Shown here piece by piece: positions 1 to 5,851 of a stretch of 7,191 nt of DNA. Source of the stretch: Bacilli bacterium. Lineage in GTDB: Bacteria > Bacillota_I > Bacilli_A > RF39 > UBA660. Within the stretch, counting starts at the first letter, position 1. Every line of letters starts with the position of its first letter. The notes below the pieces were generated by a model that had not been told where the DNA came from, did no database searches, and saw only the letters and a program-made list of their open reading frames with translations. The translations under genes and the position numbers were made by a program. The stretch lies in NCBI GenBank assembly GCA_022793565.1, contig JAAWDC010000036.1:1-7191 (forward strand). Direction: 5' to 3'.

Positions 1-464
1 ACAATTTGAAGAATCGCATCCAGTTGAAGCCGATTCAGTGCACTAGGTGCAAAATCTAGATGTGTTACATTTATAACTAATTGATTTTCAAAAGCTTGAA
101 TTACTATATTACGCATACGATGATTCCAAAATTTAAATCTATGAATATCTTTAGATTCAGAAGGCAAAGTAATTGTATTATTATTGAAATAAGAAGTCAT
201 CCGACTAATAATCATATTGTATTCCACACTAAGATTTTTAATTGGACTCCATGGCTTTTCATAAAGAGAGGTAATCTGATAGGAAGAACCCACTAGTTTT
301 CTTTCTATTTTCCTAGCCAATAACGGGTTCACTTCCTGTAATGCCAAAATATCTAACACATTTTCATTTAATAACTGAATGACAGAGGATGATTTTATAT
401 TATTCTTACACAAATTGACATAACTATTTTTAATATTCCAAGTACCTATCTTCAACGATTCCAT
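1..464 (-). CDS. Endonuclease/exonuclease/phosphatase-fold protein, N-terminal part (cut by window edge)
   Basis: The reading frame opens at ATG 464-462 behind a good ribosome binding site (AAGGGAG, about 5 nt before the ATG) and stays open for 154 codons to the window edge, so the C-terminus is missing. The N-terminus begins MESLKIGTWNIKNS, and LALQEV follows at residues 39-45. These match the first two motifs of the EEP (exonuclease III/DNase I-like) superfamily, where the Asn of WNI and the Glu of QE (here N10 and E44) help bind catalytic metal. A THLDF segment at 134-138 fits the next conserved block. The later catalytic Asp/Asn and the SDH motif would lie outside the window. Members cut phosphodiester bonds in DNA, RNA, phosphoinositides or small phosphoesters, so the substrate cannot be named. 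No signal peptide is visible, which suggests a cytoplasmic protein. It follows the dnaI terminator and is probably a separate transcription unit. Confidence 0.8.
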   Translation of the reverse strand, partial: MESLKIGTWNIKNSYVNLCKNNIKSSSVIQLLNENVLDILALQEVNPLLARKIERKLVGSSYQITSLYEKPWSPIKNLSVEYNMIISRMTSYFNNNTITLPSESKDIHRFKFWNHRMRNIVIQAFENQLVINVTHLDFAPSALNRLQLDAILQI

Positions 465-493
465 AATAACTCCCTTATTTAGCCTCATATCCT

Positions 494-499
494 ATCATA
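494..499 (-). promoter_or_regulatory. Possible -10 box for the EEP-fold gene
   Basis: TATGAT on the minus strand lies 29 nt before the EEP-fold start codon, directly after the U-tract of the dnaI terminator. No convincing -35 hexamer is found 16-18 nt upstream, because that position falls in the terminator stem. It is the only -10-like element in the short gap, so it is offered as a weak call. Confidence 0.3.
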
Positions 500-500
500 G

Positions 501-537
501 AAAAGAAAAAAAAGCAAGAATTACCTAATTCCCGCTT
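501..537 (-). terminator. Intrinsic terminator of the dnaB-dnaI operon, overlapping the dnaI stop
   Basis: Read leftward, the RNA folds into a 9 bp stem (GCGGGAATT against AATTCTTGC, two G-U pairs) with an AGGT loop. It is flanked by an extra AA/TT pair and followed by a run of eight T, then C and TTTT. The dnaI TAG stop (527-525) sits at the top of the hairpin, so the last three codons of dnaI form the left arm. The other direction lacks a T-run, so it should act only on leftward transcripts. Confidence 0.85.
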
Positions 538-1448
538 CTAGCTCTACGATTTCTACTTGTCAAGGAAAACTCCTCTGTCATATAAGTAATTCGCTCAATA
601 ATTCTTCTAGCCTTCAATTTATCTACCCCACTATTAGTTGAAGAAAAATGCTCCTCCAATTGCCTTAAATCCATATTGGAAGTAAAAAATGTAGGTAAAT
701 TTTCTTCCATTCGATACTGAAGTAACGTCCCAATAATCTCATCCCTCGCCCAAGGAGTCAAGTTTTCAGCACCAATATCGTCTAACAATAAAAGCGGAAC
801 AGTCTTAATATAATCATACTTTTCCATATAATCTGTACCAAATGAAGCCTTAAGTTGCCGCAAGAATTCAGGAACATAAACAATAGCACTCTTAACATCT
901 ACTTTCGCCAATTCATTAAATAAAGCCGCAATCAAATAAGTTTTTCCTGTACCAAAATTTCCATGTAGATAAATTCCCCTAGGATTGAAAGAATTTCTAT
1001 ATTGATCGATAAATGTTTTAAAATACTTACTGATCTCCAGTCGATTCTTATCATCTCGATTTGTATTTTGAAAAGATGCATTTCGAATAGATTTCGGTGT
1101 CTCAAATAACATTATATTATTTTGATATGCATCATCCCGTTCTTGTTTTTGTTTATATGGACATTTTACATACTCAAACATTACATGATTTTGAACCTTC
1201 ATAGGCTTATACAAATATCCCTTTAATTCGTTTTGGCAAGACTCCAATCCTGGACATTTTTTACAATGTCCATACTCTAACGATGCCACCTCTAGCGATG
1301 AAGTATATTTCATTAATTCATCATCTTCTAAGTCTAAAAGATTTACCATTTCTACAAAATCCTGATTATTTAGCTTCTTAATGTAAGATTGTTTCAAATC
1401 GTTCCATTCACTGTCTTTCATTTGAACAAGATCACTAATCTTTTTCAT
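525..1448 (-). CDS. dnaI: Primosomal protein DnaI, replicative helicase loader (AAA+ ATPase)
   Basis: DnaI loads the replicative DNA helicase ring at origins and restarted forks, together with DnaB and DnaD. This 307-aa protein has the family's two-part layout. The N-terminal helicase-binding domain carries a zinc-type cluster, with Cys at 62, 65, 71 and 96 (and H61, H88 nearby), followed by the NELKGYLY segment typical of DnaI. The C-terminal AAA+ domain shows Walker A GNFGTGKT (163-170), Walker B LLLLDDIGAE (219-228), sensor-1 TFFTSN (253-258) and a likely arginine finger in ARRIIERI (280-287). The length matches Bacillus DnaI (about 311 aa). The ATG start has AAGGGGA about 6 nt upstream, and the small membrane ORF ends 13 nt earlier. 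The gene is the last of the dnaB operon. Identity is firm; zinc binding is inferred from the family. Confidence 0.96.
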   Translation of the reverse strand: MKKISDLVQMKDSEWNDLKQSYIKKLNNQDFVEMVNLLDLEDDELMKYTSSLEVASLEYGHCKKCPGLESCQNELKGYLYKPMKVQNHVMFEYVKCPYKQKQERDDAYQNNIMLFETPKSIRNASFQNTNRDDKNRLEISKYFKTFIDQYRNSFNPRGIYLHGNFGTGKTYLIAALFNELAKVDVKSAIVYVPEFLRQLKASFGTDYMEKYDYIKTVPLLLLDDIGAENLTPWARDEIIGTLLQYRMEENLPTFFTSNMDLRQLEEHFSSTNSGVDKLKARRIIERITYMTEEFSLTSRNRRARSGN

Positions 1449-1461
1449 ACAACTTCCCCTT

Positions 1462-1578
1462 TTAATTCATATTTGCAAGTATAATGATAAAAAAATAAAG
1501 CATTGTTACACCAATTAAAATTATAGAAACTTTACCTAACATTGCAAGCCATAGTTCCCTTTTTCCATTATATTCCAT
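1462..1578 (-). CDS. Small single-span membrane protein between dnaB and dnaI (38 aa)
   Basis: A 38-codon frame runs from ATG 1578-1576 to TAA 1464-1462. It starts MEYNGKRELWLAMLG and continues with a hydrophobic stretch at about residues 17-35 (SIILIGVTMLYFFIIILA), ending ANMN. This predicts one transmembrane helix with a short, positively charged N-terminus (K6, R7, K16), which would face the cytoplasm. A strong ribosome binding site, AGGGGG, lies 6 nt before the ATG and overlaps the dnaB stop. The dnaB stop is 10 nt upstream and the dnaI start 13 nt downstream, so the ORF fills the gap and should be co-transcribed and translationally coupled. I do not recognise a family. Its place between a membrane-associated initiation protein and the helicase loader suggests, but does not prove, a link to membrane attachment of initiation. 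It might also be an unrelated or poorly conserved microprotein. Confidence 0.65.
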   Translation of the reverse strand: MEYNGKRELWLAMLGKVSIILIGVTMLYFFIIILANMN

Positions 1579-1584
1579 TTCATA

Positions 1585-1590
1585 CCCCCT
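1585..1590 (-). promoter_or_regulatory. Ribosome binding site of the 38-aa ORF
   Basis: AGGGGG overlaps the dnaB TAG stop (1591-1589) and lies 6 nt from ATG 1578. A nearer ATG at 1583-1581 is only 1 nt away from the motif and opens a frame of just 15 codons, so the spacing decides in favour of the 38-codon frame. Confidence 0.6.
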
Positions 1591-2899
1591 AAGAAGAAAT
1601 AGAGTTTAAGATTTGATCCAATTCCCTTTTTTCTTCTTCTGTCATTTCTTCATTTTCCAAATTTTTATCAAACCAATCTGGCAGTGTTTCTTCCCGAGTC
1701 TTCCGAGATACCACTCTGGATACTGTTGTCTTTTGCTCAAATTGCTTCTTTAACTTTTTATGTTCTCTTTCACTAACACGCATTGCTTCTTCCACAGTTT
1801 CTACATTAAGTCGCTTCCATTGACCAGCAATTGTTTCTATGTAGTTTTTAGATAATTTTTGATTATTAATTTTAAGTACATAAGCAATTAAAACATTAAC
1901 TACCCCAGGGTTCATTTTCAAATCAACAAGTAAACTCTCAATCAATCTCAAATCTCTAAGAGATGGCTCCCCTGTCTTGTATTTACTTCTCAAGTAATCA
2001 TAAGGAGTAACCGACTCAAAAGTATAAACCATTTTAGCCCACTTAGAATGATCCCCTTCTGGAGCTTTCAAATACTCTGGTTGTTTAGAATAAATCAAAG
2101 TAGGTAATTTACCATTATTTTCAAATTGATAAAAATTACGACAACTCTTACGAAGTTCCGCCTTATCAACCAAACCTTTCTCATTGATATGATTTCGTAC
2201 CAATCCCTGCATTTGTAAGTCATCAATATTATAAACATATGCCAATGAATTAATCAACTCTTTTGTTTCTTGATTAAAACATCTAGGGCTAACCATTTGA
2301 CTAGGAATACTAGAAATAAGCAAAGAAAAATCAATCTTTTCAACTAAATGAGGTTTTCCACTCTCTTCATGAATTAAATCCTCATGCTCCATATAAACAT
2401 TTCCCGCAATACTACTATAAACATCTGTAAATGAAACTGTAATATCCTGATAATCTTTCAGATTCACTCGTGGCATTTTGAAAAAATCAACAATCTTATC
2501 ATATTCTTTCTTTCCCAAATTGTTATATAACACAATATTCAATATTGGATGATTTAAAAAATCAGAAGCAGACATTGGAGAATAAATCAAATAAACAAAA
2601 TTATTTACATGATCCTTTTTATAATACGATTTTAAAAGTCCAACTCCCTCTAACTTCTGCCTAGCTGTAATAATTTTATCCAACTTCAACTGCATAGTAC
2701 TCATTAAGTGATGATGGGTCAAATCATCACTCATCAATTCCCTTTTATCCAAATCATCAATTAAAGTGAAATAAAGACTTGTTGCTGTATACCCAATAAT
2801 TGGCTGATATAACATTGTAATTAGTTTCCGATCCTGTTCTTTCATAACTGTCTTATTAATCACTGTATAAGTATCAGCAGGTAATACATTTACTTCCAT
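1589..2899 (-). CDS. dnaB: Replication initiation and membrane attachment protein DnaB (DnaD/DnaB family)
   Basis: This is the Bacillus-type DnaB, an accessory protein that with DnaD and DnaI brings the helicase to DnaA-opened oriC or to restart sites and associates with the membrane. It is not the helicase. The 436-aa protein starts MEVNVLPADTYTVIN and has the conserved N-terminal winged-helix region with MLYQPIIGYTATSLYF (29-44). A middle region follows, then a C-terminal DnaD-like domain (about 297-380) containing NYIETIAGQWKRLNVETVEEA (352-372, described by its IAGQW core). The acidic and lysine-rich tail includes LPDWF (406-410), like the family's conserved tail. Start choice: an upstream in-frame ATG at 2947 exists, but AGGTGA lies 7 nt before ATG 2899, and a TATAAT box at 2932-2927 would make the longer form untranscribed. 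The gene heads the operon with the small ORF and dnaI. Confidence 0.95.
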   Translation of the reverse strand: MEVNVLPADTYTVINKTVMKEQDRKLITMLYQPIIGYTATSLYFTLIDDLDKRELMSDDLTHHHLMSTMQLKLDKIITARQKLEGVGLLKSYYKKDHVNNFVYLIYSPMSASDFLNHPILNIVLYNNLGKKEYDKIVDFFKMPRVNLKDYQDITVSFTDVYSSIAGNVYMEHEDLIHEESGKPHLVEKIDFSLLISSIPSQMVSPRCFNQETKELINSLAYVYNIDDLQMQGLVRNHINEKGLVDKAELRKSCRNFYQFENNGKLPTLIYSKQPEYLKAPEGDHSKWAKMVYTFESVTPYDYLRSKYKTGEPSLRDLRLIESLLVDLKMNPGVVNVLIAYVLKINNQKLSKNYIETIAGQWKRLNVETVEEAMRVSEREHKKLKKQFEQKTTVSRVVSRKTREETLPDWFDKNLENEEMTEEEKRELDQILNSISS

Positions 2900-2906
2900 C
2901 ACTCTT

Positions 2907-2912
2907 TCACCT
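2907..2912 (-). promoter_or_regulatory. dnaB: Ribosome binding site fixing the dnaB start
   Basis: AGGTGA within AAAGAGGTGAAA lies 7 nt before ATG 2899. No comparable motif precedes the alternative ATG at 2947, which lies in the T-rich promoter and terminator region. This argues for the 436-aa DnaB over the 452-aa reading. Confidence 0.8.
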
Positions 2913-2926
2913 CTTTTGGTATCTTT

Positions 2927-2932
2927 ATTATA
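2927..2932 (-). promoter_or_regulatory. -10 box of the dnaB operon promoter
   Basis: A perfect TATAAT reads leftward, which would put the transcript start about 20 nt before the dnaB ATG. At the -35 spacing there is only a T-run (from the previous terminator's U-tract), so the -35 element is poor. The promoter abuts the terminator of the preceding unit. Confidence 0.6.
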
Positions 2933-2945
2933 CTCGTCTTTCCTC

Positions 2946-2985
2946 AAAAAAAAAAGAGAAATCCTAAAAGTAACATAGGAATCCT
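2946..2985 (-). terminator. Intrinsic terminator after the prepilin peptidase gene
   Basis: Read leftward, AGGATTCCTA pairs with TAGGATTTCT across a 9-nt loop, giving a 10-position stem with one mismatch and one G-U pair. It is followed by C and a run of ten T. It lies 26 nt after the peptidase stop codon and directly before the dnaB -10 box. Confidence 0.75.
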
Positions 2986-3010
2986 ATTAAAAAAAGTACA
3001 AACTCTACAA

Positions 3011-3799
3011 TTAAAATAATCCAGTTAGATTTCCATAAAAGAATAAATCCAAAAGTCTAACTACATCTACCTTCAAAAAGAATAAAAGCAATATCGCAAA
3101 TACAATGAACGGTCCAAAAGGAATTACCTTTTCTTTATTGACAACATATAGAAGAATAGATACTGGTAAAGCAACTACACTAGATACAAAAATAACCACA
3201 ACCCCAAGAAGTGGTTCTAAAACTAAGCCCGCAACAAACATGAGCTTAATATCTGCCCCTCCTAGACTTTCTCTTCGAAATAAGAAGTCACCCAAAAGCA
3301 TAATTCCATACATTACTGCAAAAAGTAAAACACCACTACCTAATGCTTGTAAAAACAAACTAAATCCATCTCGAAATAAAATAGCAAAACTAGAAACAAG
3401 AGCTACTACAAGCGTAACCTCATCAGGAATCATTAAATAATTTAAATCACTAACGATTACAATACTAAATAAACTAACTAAGGAAAGTGCTATTAAAAGA
3501 TTCCAACTAAACCCAAAAGAGTAATAACTAACCGCAAATAAAGATCCTGTTAATATCTCTGTAAATGGATAAAAAAAAGAAATTTTCCCTCGACAATGCT
3601 TACATCTTCCTCTTTGAAAAAGGAAAGAAAAAACAGGAAAAAGTTCGAAAAATCCTAAGCGATTCTTACAGTTTGGACAATAAGAATACTTTGGATTCCA
3701 AATGGATTCTCCCCTAGGTAATCGAAAGCCAACTACATTATAGAAAGAACCAAAAACCACTCCAGTAATAAAAAAGAAAATTAAATAACAAAAATTCAT
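3011..3799 (-). CDS. Prepilin leader peptidase/N-methyltransferase (PilD/ComC type)
   Basis: This is a polytopic membrane aspartic protease that cleaves the leader of type IV pilin-like proteins and usually methylates the new N-terminus. The 262-aa protein has the GSFYNVVGFRLPRGES motif (17-32) of the N-terminal domain and two CxxC pairs (C41/C44 and C66/C69) in the cytoplasmic loop. The first catalytic Asp lies in SDLNYLMIPDE (D118) and the second in GGADIKLM (D183). The C-terminal PFGPFIVF (227-234) is typical. Hydrophobic spans fill most of the rest (for example 4-20, 76-95, 98-117, 126-143, 148-171, 186-220 and 231-243). The length is normal. ATG 3799 has a G-rich ribosome binding site (AGGGGGG, 5 nt) and lies 18 nt after the platform gene, so the two are one operon. 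All catalytic residues are present, so the enzyme should be active. Its pilin substrates are not in the window. Equivalent names are comC or pilD. Confidence 0.94.
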   Translation of the reverse strand: MNFCYLIFFFITGVVFGSFYNVVGFRLPRGESIWNPKYSYCPNCKNRLGFFELFPVFSFLFQRGRCKHCRGKISFFYPFTEILTGSLFAVSYYSFGFSWNLLIALSLVSLFSIVIVSDLNYLMIPDEVTLVVALVSSFAILFRDGFSLFLQALGSGVLLFAVMYGIMLLGDFLFRRESLGGADIKLMFVAGLVLEPLLGVVVIFVSSVVALPVSILLYVVNKEKVIPFGPFIVFAILLLFFLKVDVVRLLDLFFYGNLTGLF

Positions 3800-3817
3800 A
3801 AAAACCCCCCTATAATT

Positions 3818-5275
3818 CTATGCACCTTCTACTGCTGAATATAAGCTAAACATAGGAATAAAGATCGATAACAAAATGAATCCAACTGCAACTGCCAAAA
3901 AGATAATTGTAATTGGTTCAATTAAAGATTTAATTTGTGTCACAGCATTTTTATGCAAGTTATTAAAATGATCAGATACTCTCTCCATCATCGCACCAAG
4001 TTGACCAGTCGATTCTCCAGTAACCAACATCTCATAAGCAACAATAGGAAAAGCCCAATGTCCCCGAAACGATTCAGAGATCTTACCACCCTTACTTAAA
4101 GTATTCATTGTATTGGCAATAATTTCTTTATATACCTCATTATTTGATATCTTAGAAAGAATCGCCATACTATCAGTAATATGCACACTATGATTTAATA
4201 ATTGTGCAAAAGTCTTTGTAAACATCGTAACTTCATTATAAATCATAACATTTCCAATGACTGGCAATCTCATATAAAAAATCTGCATCGTTTTTCGAAA
4301 TGATTTAACATTTTTATACGCAATAAAATACGCAATTCCCGCAATCAGTAATACTAACATAACAATCAAATAGTATTTAGATAAAATGTTACTAGCGCCT
4401 ATTGTAAACTTTGTAATCCAAGGAAGTTCCCCCCCTGCTTCTGCAAACATACTAACAAAGTTAGGTACAACCCAAATTAAAATAAAGGCAACAACAAGAA
4501 CTGCAAAAATAAAAATTATTGTTGGATAAGTCAAAGCAGCAATCATTTGCTTTCTCGTCTGCTCAATAGAATTATAATAGTCACTCATCTCATCTAAAGT
4601 AGATGGAAGATCTCCTGTCATTTCAGATGCTTTTACCATGTTAATTAATAATCTTGGAAATGCATCACTTTGATTTTCCAGAGCTTTACTAAAATTTTCC
4701 CCTGCTACTAAATCAAAAACCAATTTTTCATAAATTTTTCTTTGTGATAGCTTTGTCGTCTGTTTCGCTAGAATACGAACCGAATCAATCAAAGGAATTC
4801 CTGCCTTAATATAAGTAGATAACTGAGTTAACGCAAAGCTTAAATCCCCAGTTTTAAACTTTAACCCAAAAGTAATCTCCATATCCAGTTTCGTCTTTTT
4901 CTTTAATTCAATACTCTCTACTTGATAACCTTCATTAATTAAGAACGCCTCTACTTCACTTCTACTTCTAGCATCAAAAGTACTCTTAATCGTCTTTCCA
5001 TAACTATCTTTAATAACATAGTTAAAAGTCGATAATCCTTCCCTATCTCCTTCACCATCATTCAAAACATTTTTTAAAACTTCACTAGTGTCTTTCCCTG
5101 ATAAAGAAGTTGCATTCTTAATAGCCTCACTCATTAAGTCCGTACTTTCTTTTACTTTCTTAGCTTCTTTATCTTTCTTTCTTTCTTCCCTTGTCTTTCC
5201 TTTTCCTAAAAGTCCCTGAAGCGGAGAAATAAATATGTCGTTTAATACGTGATATACCGATATAAAAACATTCAT
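3818..5275 (-). CDS. Type II secretion/type IV pilus inner-membrane platform protein (GspF/PilC/ComGB family)
   Basis: Platform proteins of this family sit in the inner membrane, contact the assembly ATPase and help build pilus or pseudopilus fibres for DNA uptake or secretion. The 485-aa protein has the N-terminal family segment at about 83-125 (TFNYVIKDSYGKTIKSTFDA, then the EVEAFLINEGYQVESI core). Two F domains follow, at about 145-270 and 350-480. Each has the EMTGDL/GESTGQL signature (218-223 and 421-427), followed by a short region and a helix. Membrane spans are about 250-271, 301-320 and 454-476. Residues 1-80 are extra: a hydrophobic/amphipathic start (MNVFISVYHVLNDIFISPLQ), then a strongly charged Lys/Glu stretch (26-45) and an acidic, Asp/Gly-rich linker. 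Typical members are about 350-410 aa. ATG 5275 has AGGTGG 4 nt upstream. It is first in its operon, followed 18 nt later by the peptidase. Family is firm; the system it serves is inferred. Confidence 0.92.
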   Translation of the reverse strand: MNVFISVYHVLNDIFISPLQGLLGKGKTREERKKDKEAKKVKESTDLMSEAIKNATSLSGKDTSEVLKNVLNDGEGDREGLSTFNYVIKDSYGKTIKSTFDARSRSEVEAFLINEGYQVESIELKKKTKLDMEITFGLKFKTGDLSFALTQLSTYIKAGIPLIDSVRILAKQTTKLSQRKIYEKLVFDLVAGENFSKALENQSDAFPRLLINMVKASEMTGDLPSTLDEMSDYYNSIEQTRKQMIAALTYPTIIFIFAVLVVAFILIWVVPNFVSMFAEAGGELPWITKFTIGASNILSKYYLIVMLVLLIAGIAYFIAYKNVKSFRKTMQIFYMRLPVIGNVMIYNEVTMFTKTFAQLLNHSVHITDSMAILSKISNNEVYKEIIANTMNTLSKGGKISESFRGHWAFPIVAYEMLVTGESTGQLGAMMERVSDHFNNLHKNAVTQIKSLIEPITIIFLAVAVGFILLSIFIPMFSLYSAVEGA

Positions 5276-5313
5276 TCTTCCACCTACTTTATTCTTCTTC
5301 TATTCTATTATTT

Positions 5314-5342
5314 AGTATAACATATCATAAAAAAAATGAAAA
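5314..5342 (-). promoter_or_regulatory. Promoter of the platform protein-peptidase operon
   Basis: The -35 TTTTCA (5342-5337) and -10 TATACT (5319-5314) are 17 nt apart, and a TG lies one base before the -10 (TGTTATACT, extended -10). The transcript would start about 35 nt before ATG 5275. It is back to back with the plus-strand -10 box at 5362-5367. Confidence 0.7.
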
Positions 5343-5361
5343 CTTTTTTTCCCCCATTTCA

Positions 5362-5367
5362 TATAAT
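5362..5367 (+). promoter_or_regulatory. -10 box of the yqfQ-like gene
   Basis: A perfect TATAAT lies 20 nt before ATG 5388, predicting a very short leader with the ribosome binding site AGAGGCGA (about 5374-5383). No convincing -35 hexamer is seen at 16-19 nt. The nearest candidate is the AT-rich stretch shared with the divergent promoter. Confidence 0.5.
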
Positions 5368-5387
5368 ATTGTAAAGAGGCGAAGTCT

Positions 5388-5807
5388 ATGTTTAATTATC
5401 CATTTTACACAAATCCAACGTATTATACCCCTGGAATAGAAAGCGGACTACTAGGAGGAAGTTCTGCTTTAAATACTGCCATAAAAGGGAGTAATGCTGG
5501 AGGATTACTAAAGGGAATCGCAAGCAAATGGAGCTGGAATGGCTTTTTAACTTCTACAGGAAAAACATTAAATGTAATCAATCAAGCAATCCCCATTTTT
5601 TATCAAGTACGACCTATTGTTCAAAATGCCAAAACAATGTTTAAAGTTCTTGGAGCAGTCAAAGAAAGTCCATCAAAAAGTCCAATCGTAACCCAACAAG
5701 CACCATATGTTAGAAATGAAACCCCAACAAAAACAGCTACTAAAACAATATCAGAAGTAGAAAAAACACCTTCAACAAAAGAAGGAAATCCAACATTTTT
5801 CTTATAA
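5388..5807 (+). CDS. YqfQ/VrrA-like small protein, function unknown
   Basis: This 139-aa protein has an aromatic N-terminus (MFNYPFYTNPTYY), a Gly/Ser-rich region (16-45) and a conserved-looking core at about 48-92. The core includes WSWNGFLTSTGKTLNVINQA, then IPIFYQVRPIVQNAKTMFKV. This resembles the YqfQ/VrrA family of Bacillota, whose core also reads as a run of amphipathic helices ending in a proline-containing loop and a short basic helix. Residues 93-133 are Pro/Thr/Lys/Ser-rich and probably disordered, and the protein ends in NPTFFL. In Bacillus, yqfQ lies in the same neighbourhood as trmK and sigA, which supports the call. The family has no established function. No signal peptide or membrane span is clear. 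It is the only plus-strand gene, divergent from the platform gene and convergent with trmK. Ribosome binding site AGAGGCGA; start ATG 5388. Family assignment is from memory and should be checked. Confidence 0.6.
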   Translation: MFNYPFYTNPTYYTPGIESGLLGGSSALNTAIKGSNAGGLLKGIASKWSWNGFLTSTGKTLNVINQAIPIFYQVRPIVQNAKTMFKVLGAVKESPSKSPIVTQQAPYVRNETPTKTATKTISEVEKTPSTKEGNPTFFL

Positions 5808-5851
5808 AAAAGAGTTAAAGATATCGTCGAATCATCCTTAACTCTTTTTTT
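5806..5851. terminator. Bidirectional terminator shared by yqfQ-like gene and trmK
   Basis: AAAAAAGAGTTAA (5806-5818) pairs perfectly with TTAACTCTTTTTT (5838-5850), a 13 bp stem. It can be extended past one mismatch by GAT/ATC to leave an 11-nt loop. The A/T outer pairs give a T-run on both strands, so it can end both converging transcripts. The right arm follows the yqfQ-like stop (5805-5807), while the trmK stop (5817-5815) and last codons lie within the hairpin. Confidence 0.9.

Noticed and set aside
81..296. Plus-strand open frame of 71 codons
   Set aside because: It lies antisense to the EEP-fold gene, which has the catalytic motifs and a ribosome binding site; the plus-strand frame has neither.
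1536..1583. 15-codon frame starting at ATG 1583 after the dnaB stop
   Set aside because: It begins 1 nt from the AGGGGG motif, is very short and shows no hydrophobic span, whereas the overlapping 38-codon frame fits the spacing and fills the gap.
2900..2947. Longer N-terminus for DnaB
   Set aside because: The extra 16 codons run through the ribosome binding site and the TATAAT box, and family alignment starts at MEVNVLPADTY.
3105..3440. Plus-strand open frame of 111 codons
   Set aside because: It is antisense to the prepilin peptidase. The Ser/Thr/Lys-rich product is what the reverse strand of a hydrophobic, AT-rich gene gives.
5342..5356. T7 and C5 homopolymer runs in the divergent promoter region as a phase-variation switch
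   Set aside because: The runs are short, and nothing in the window shows length variation. They may just set promoter spacing.
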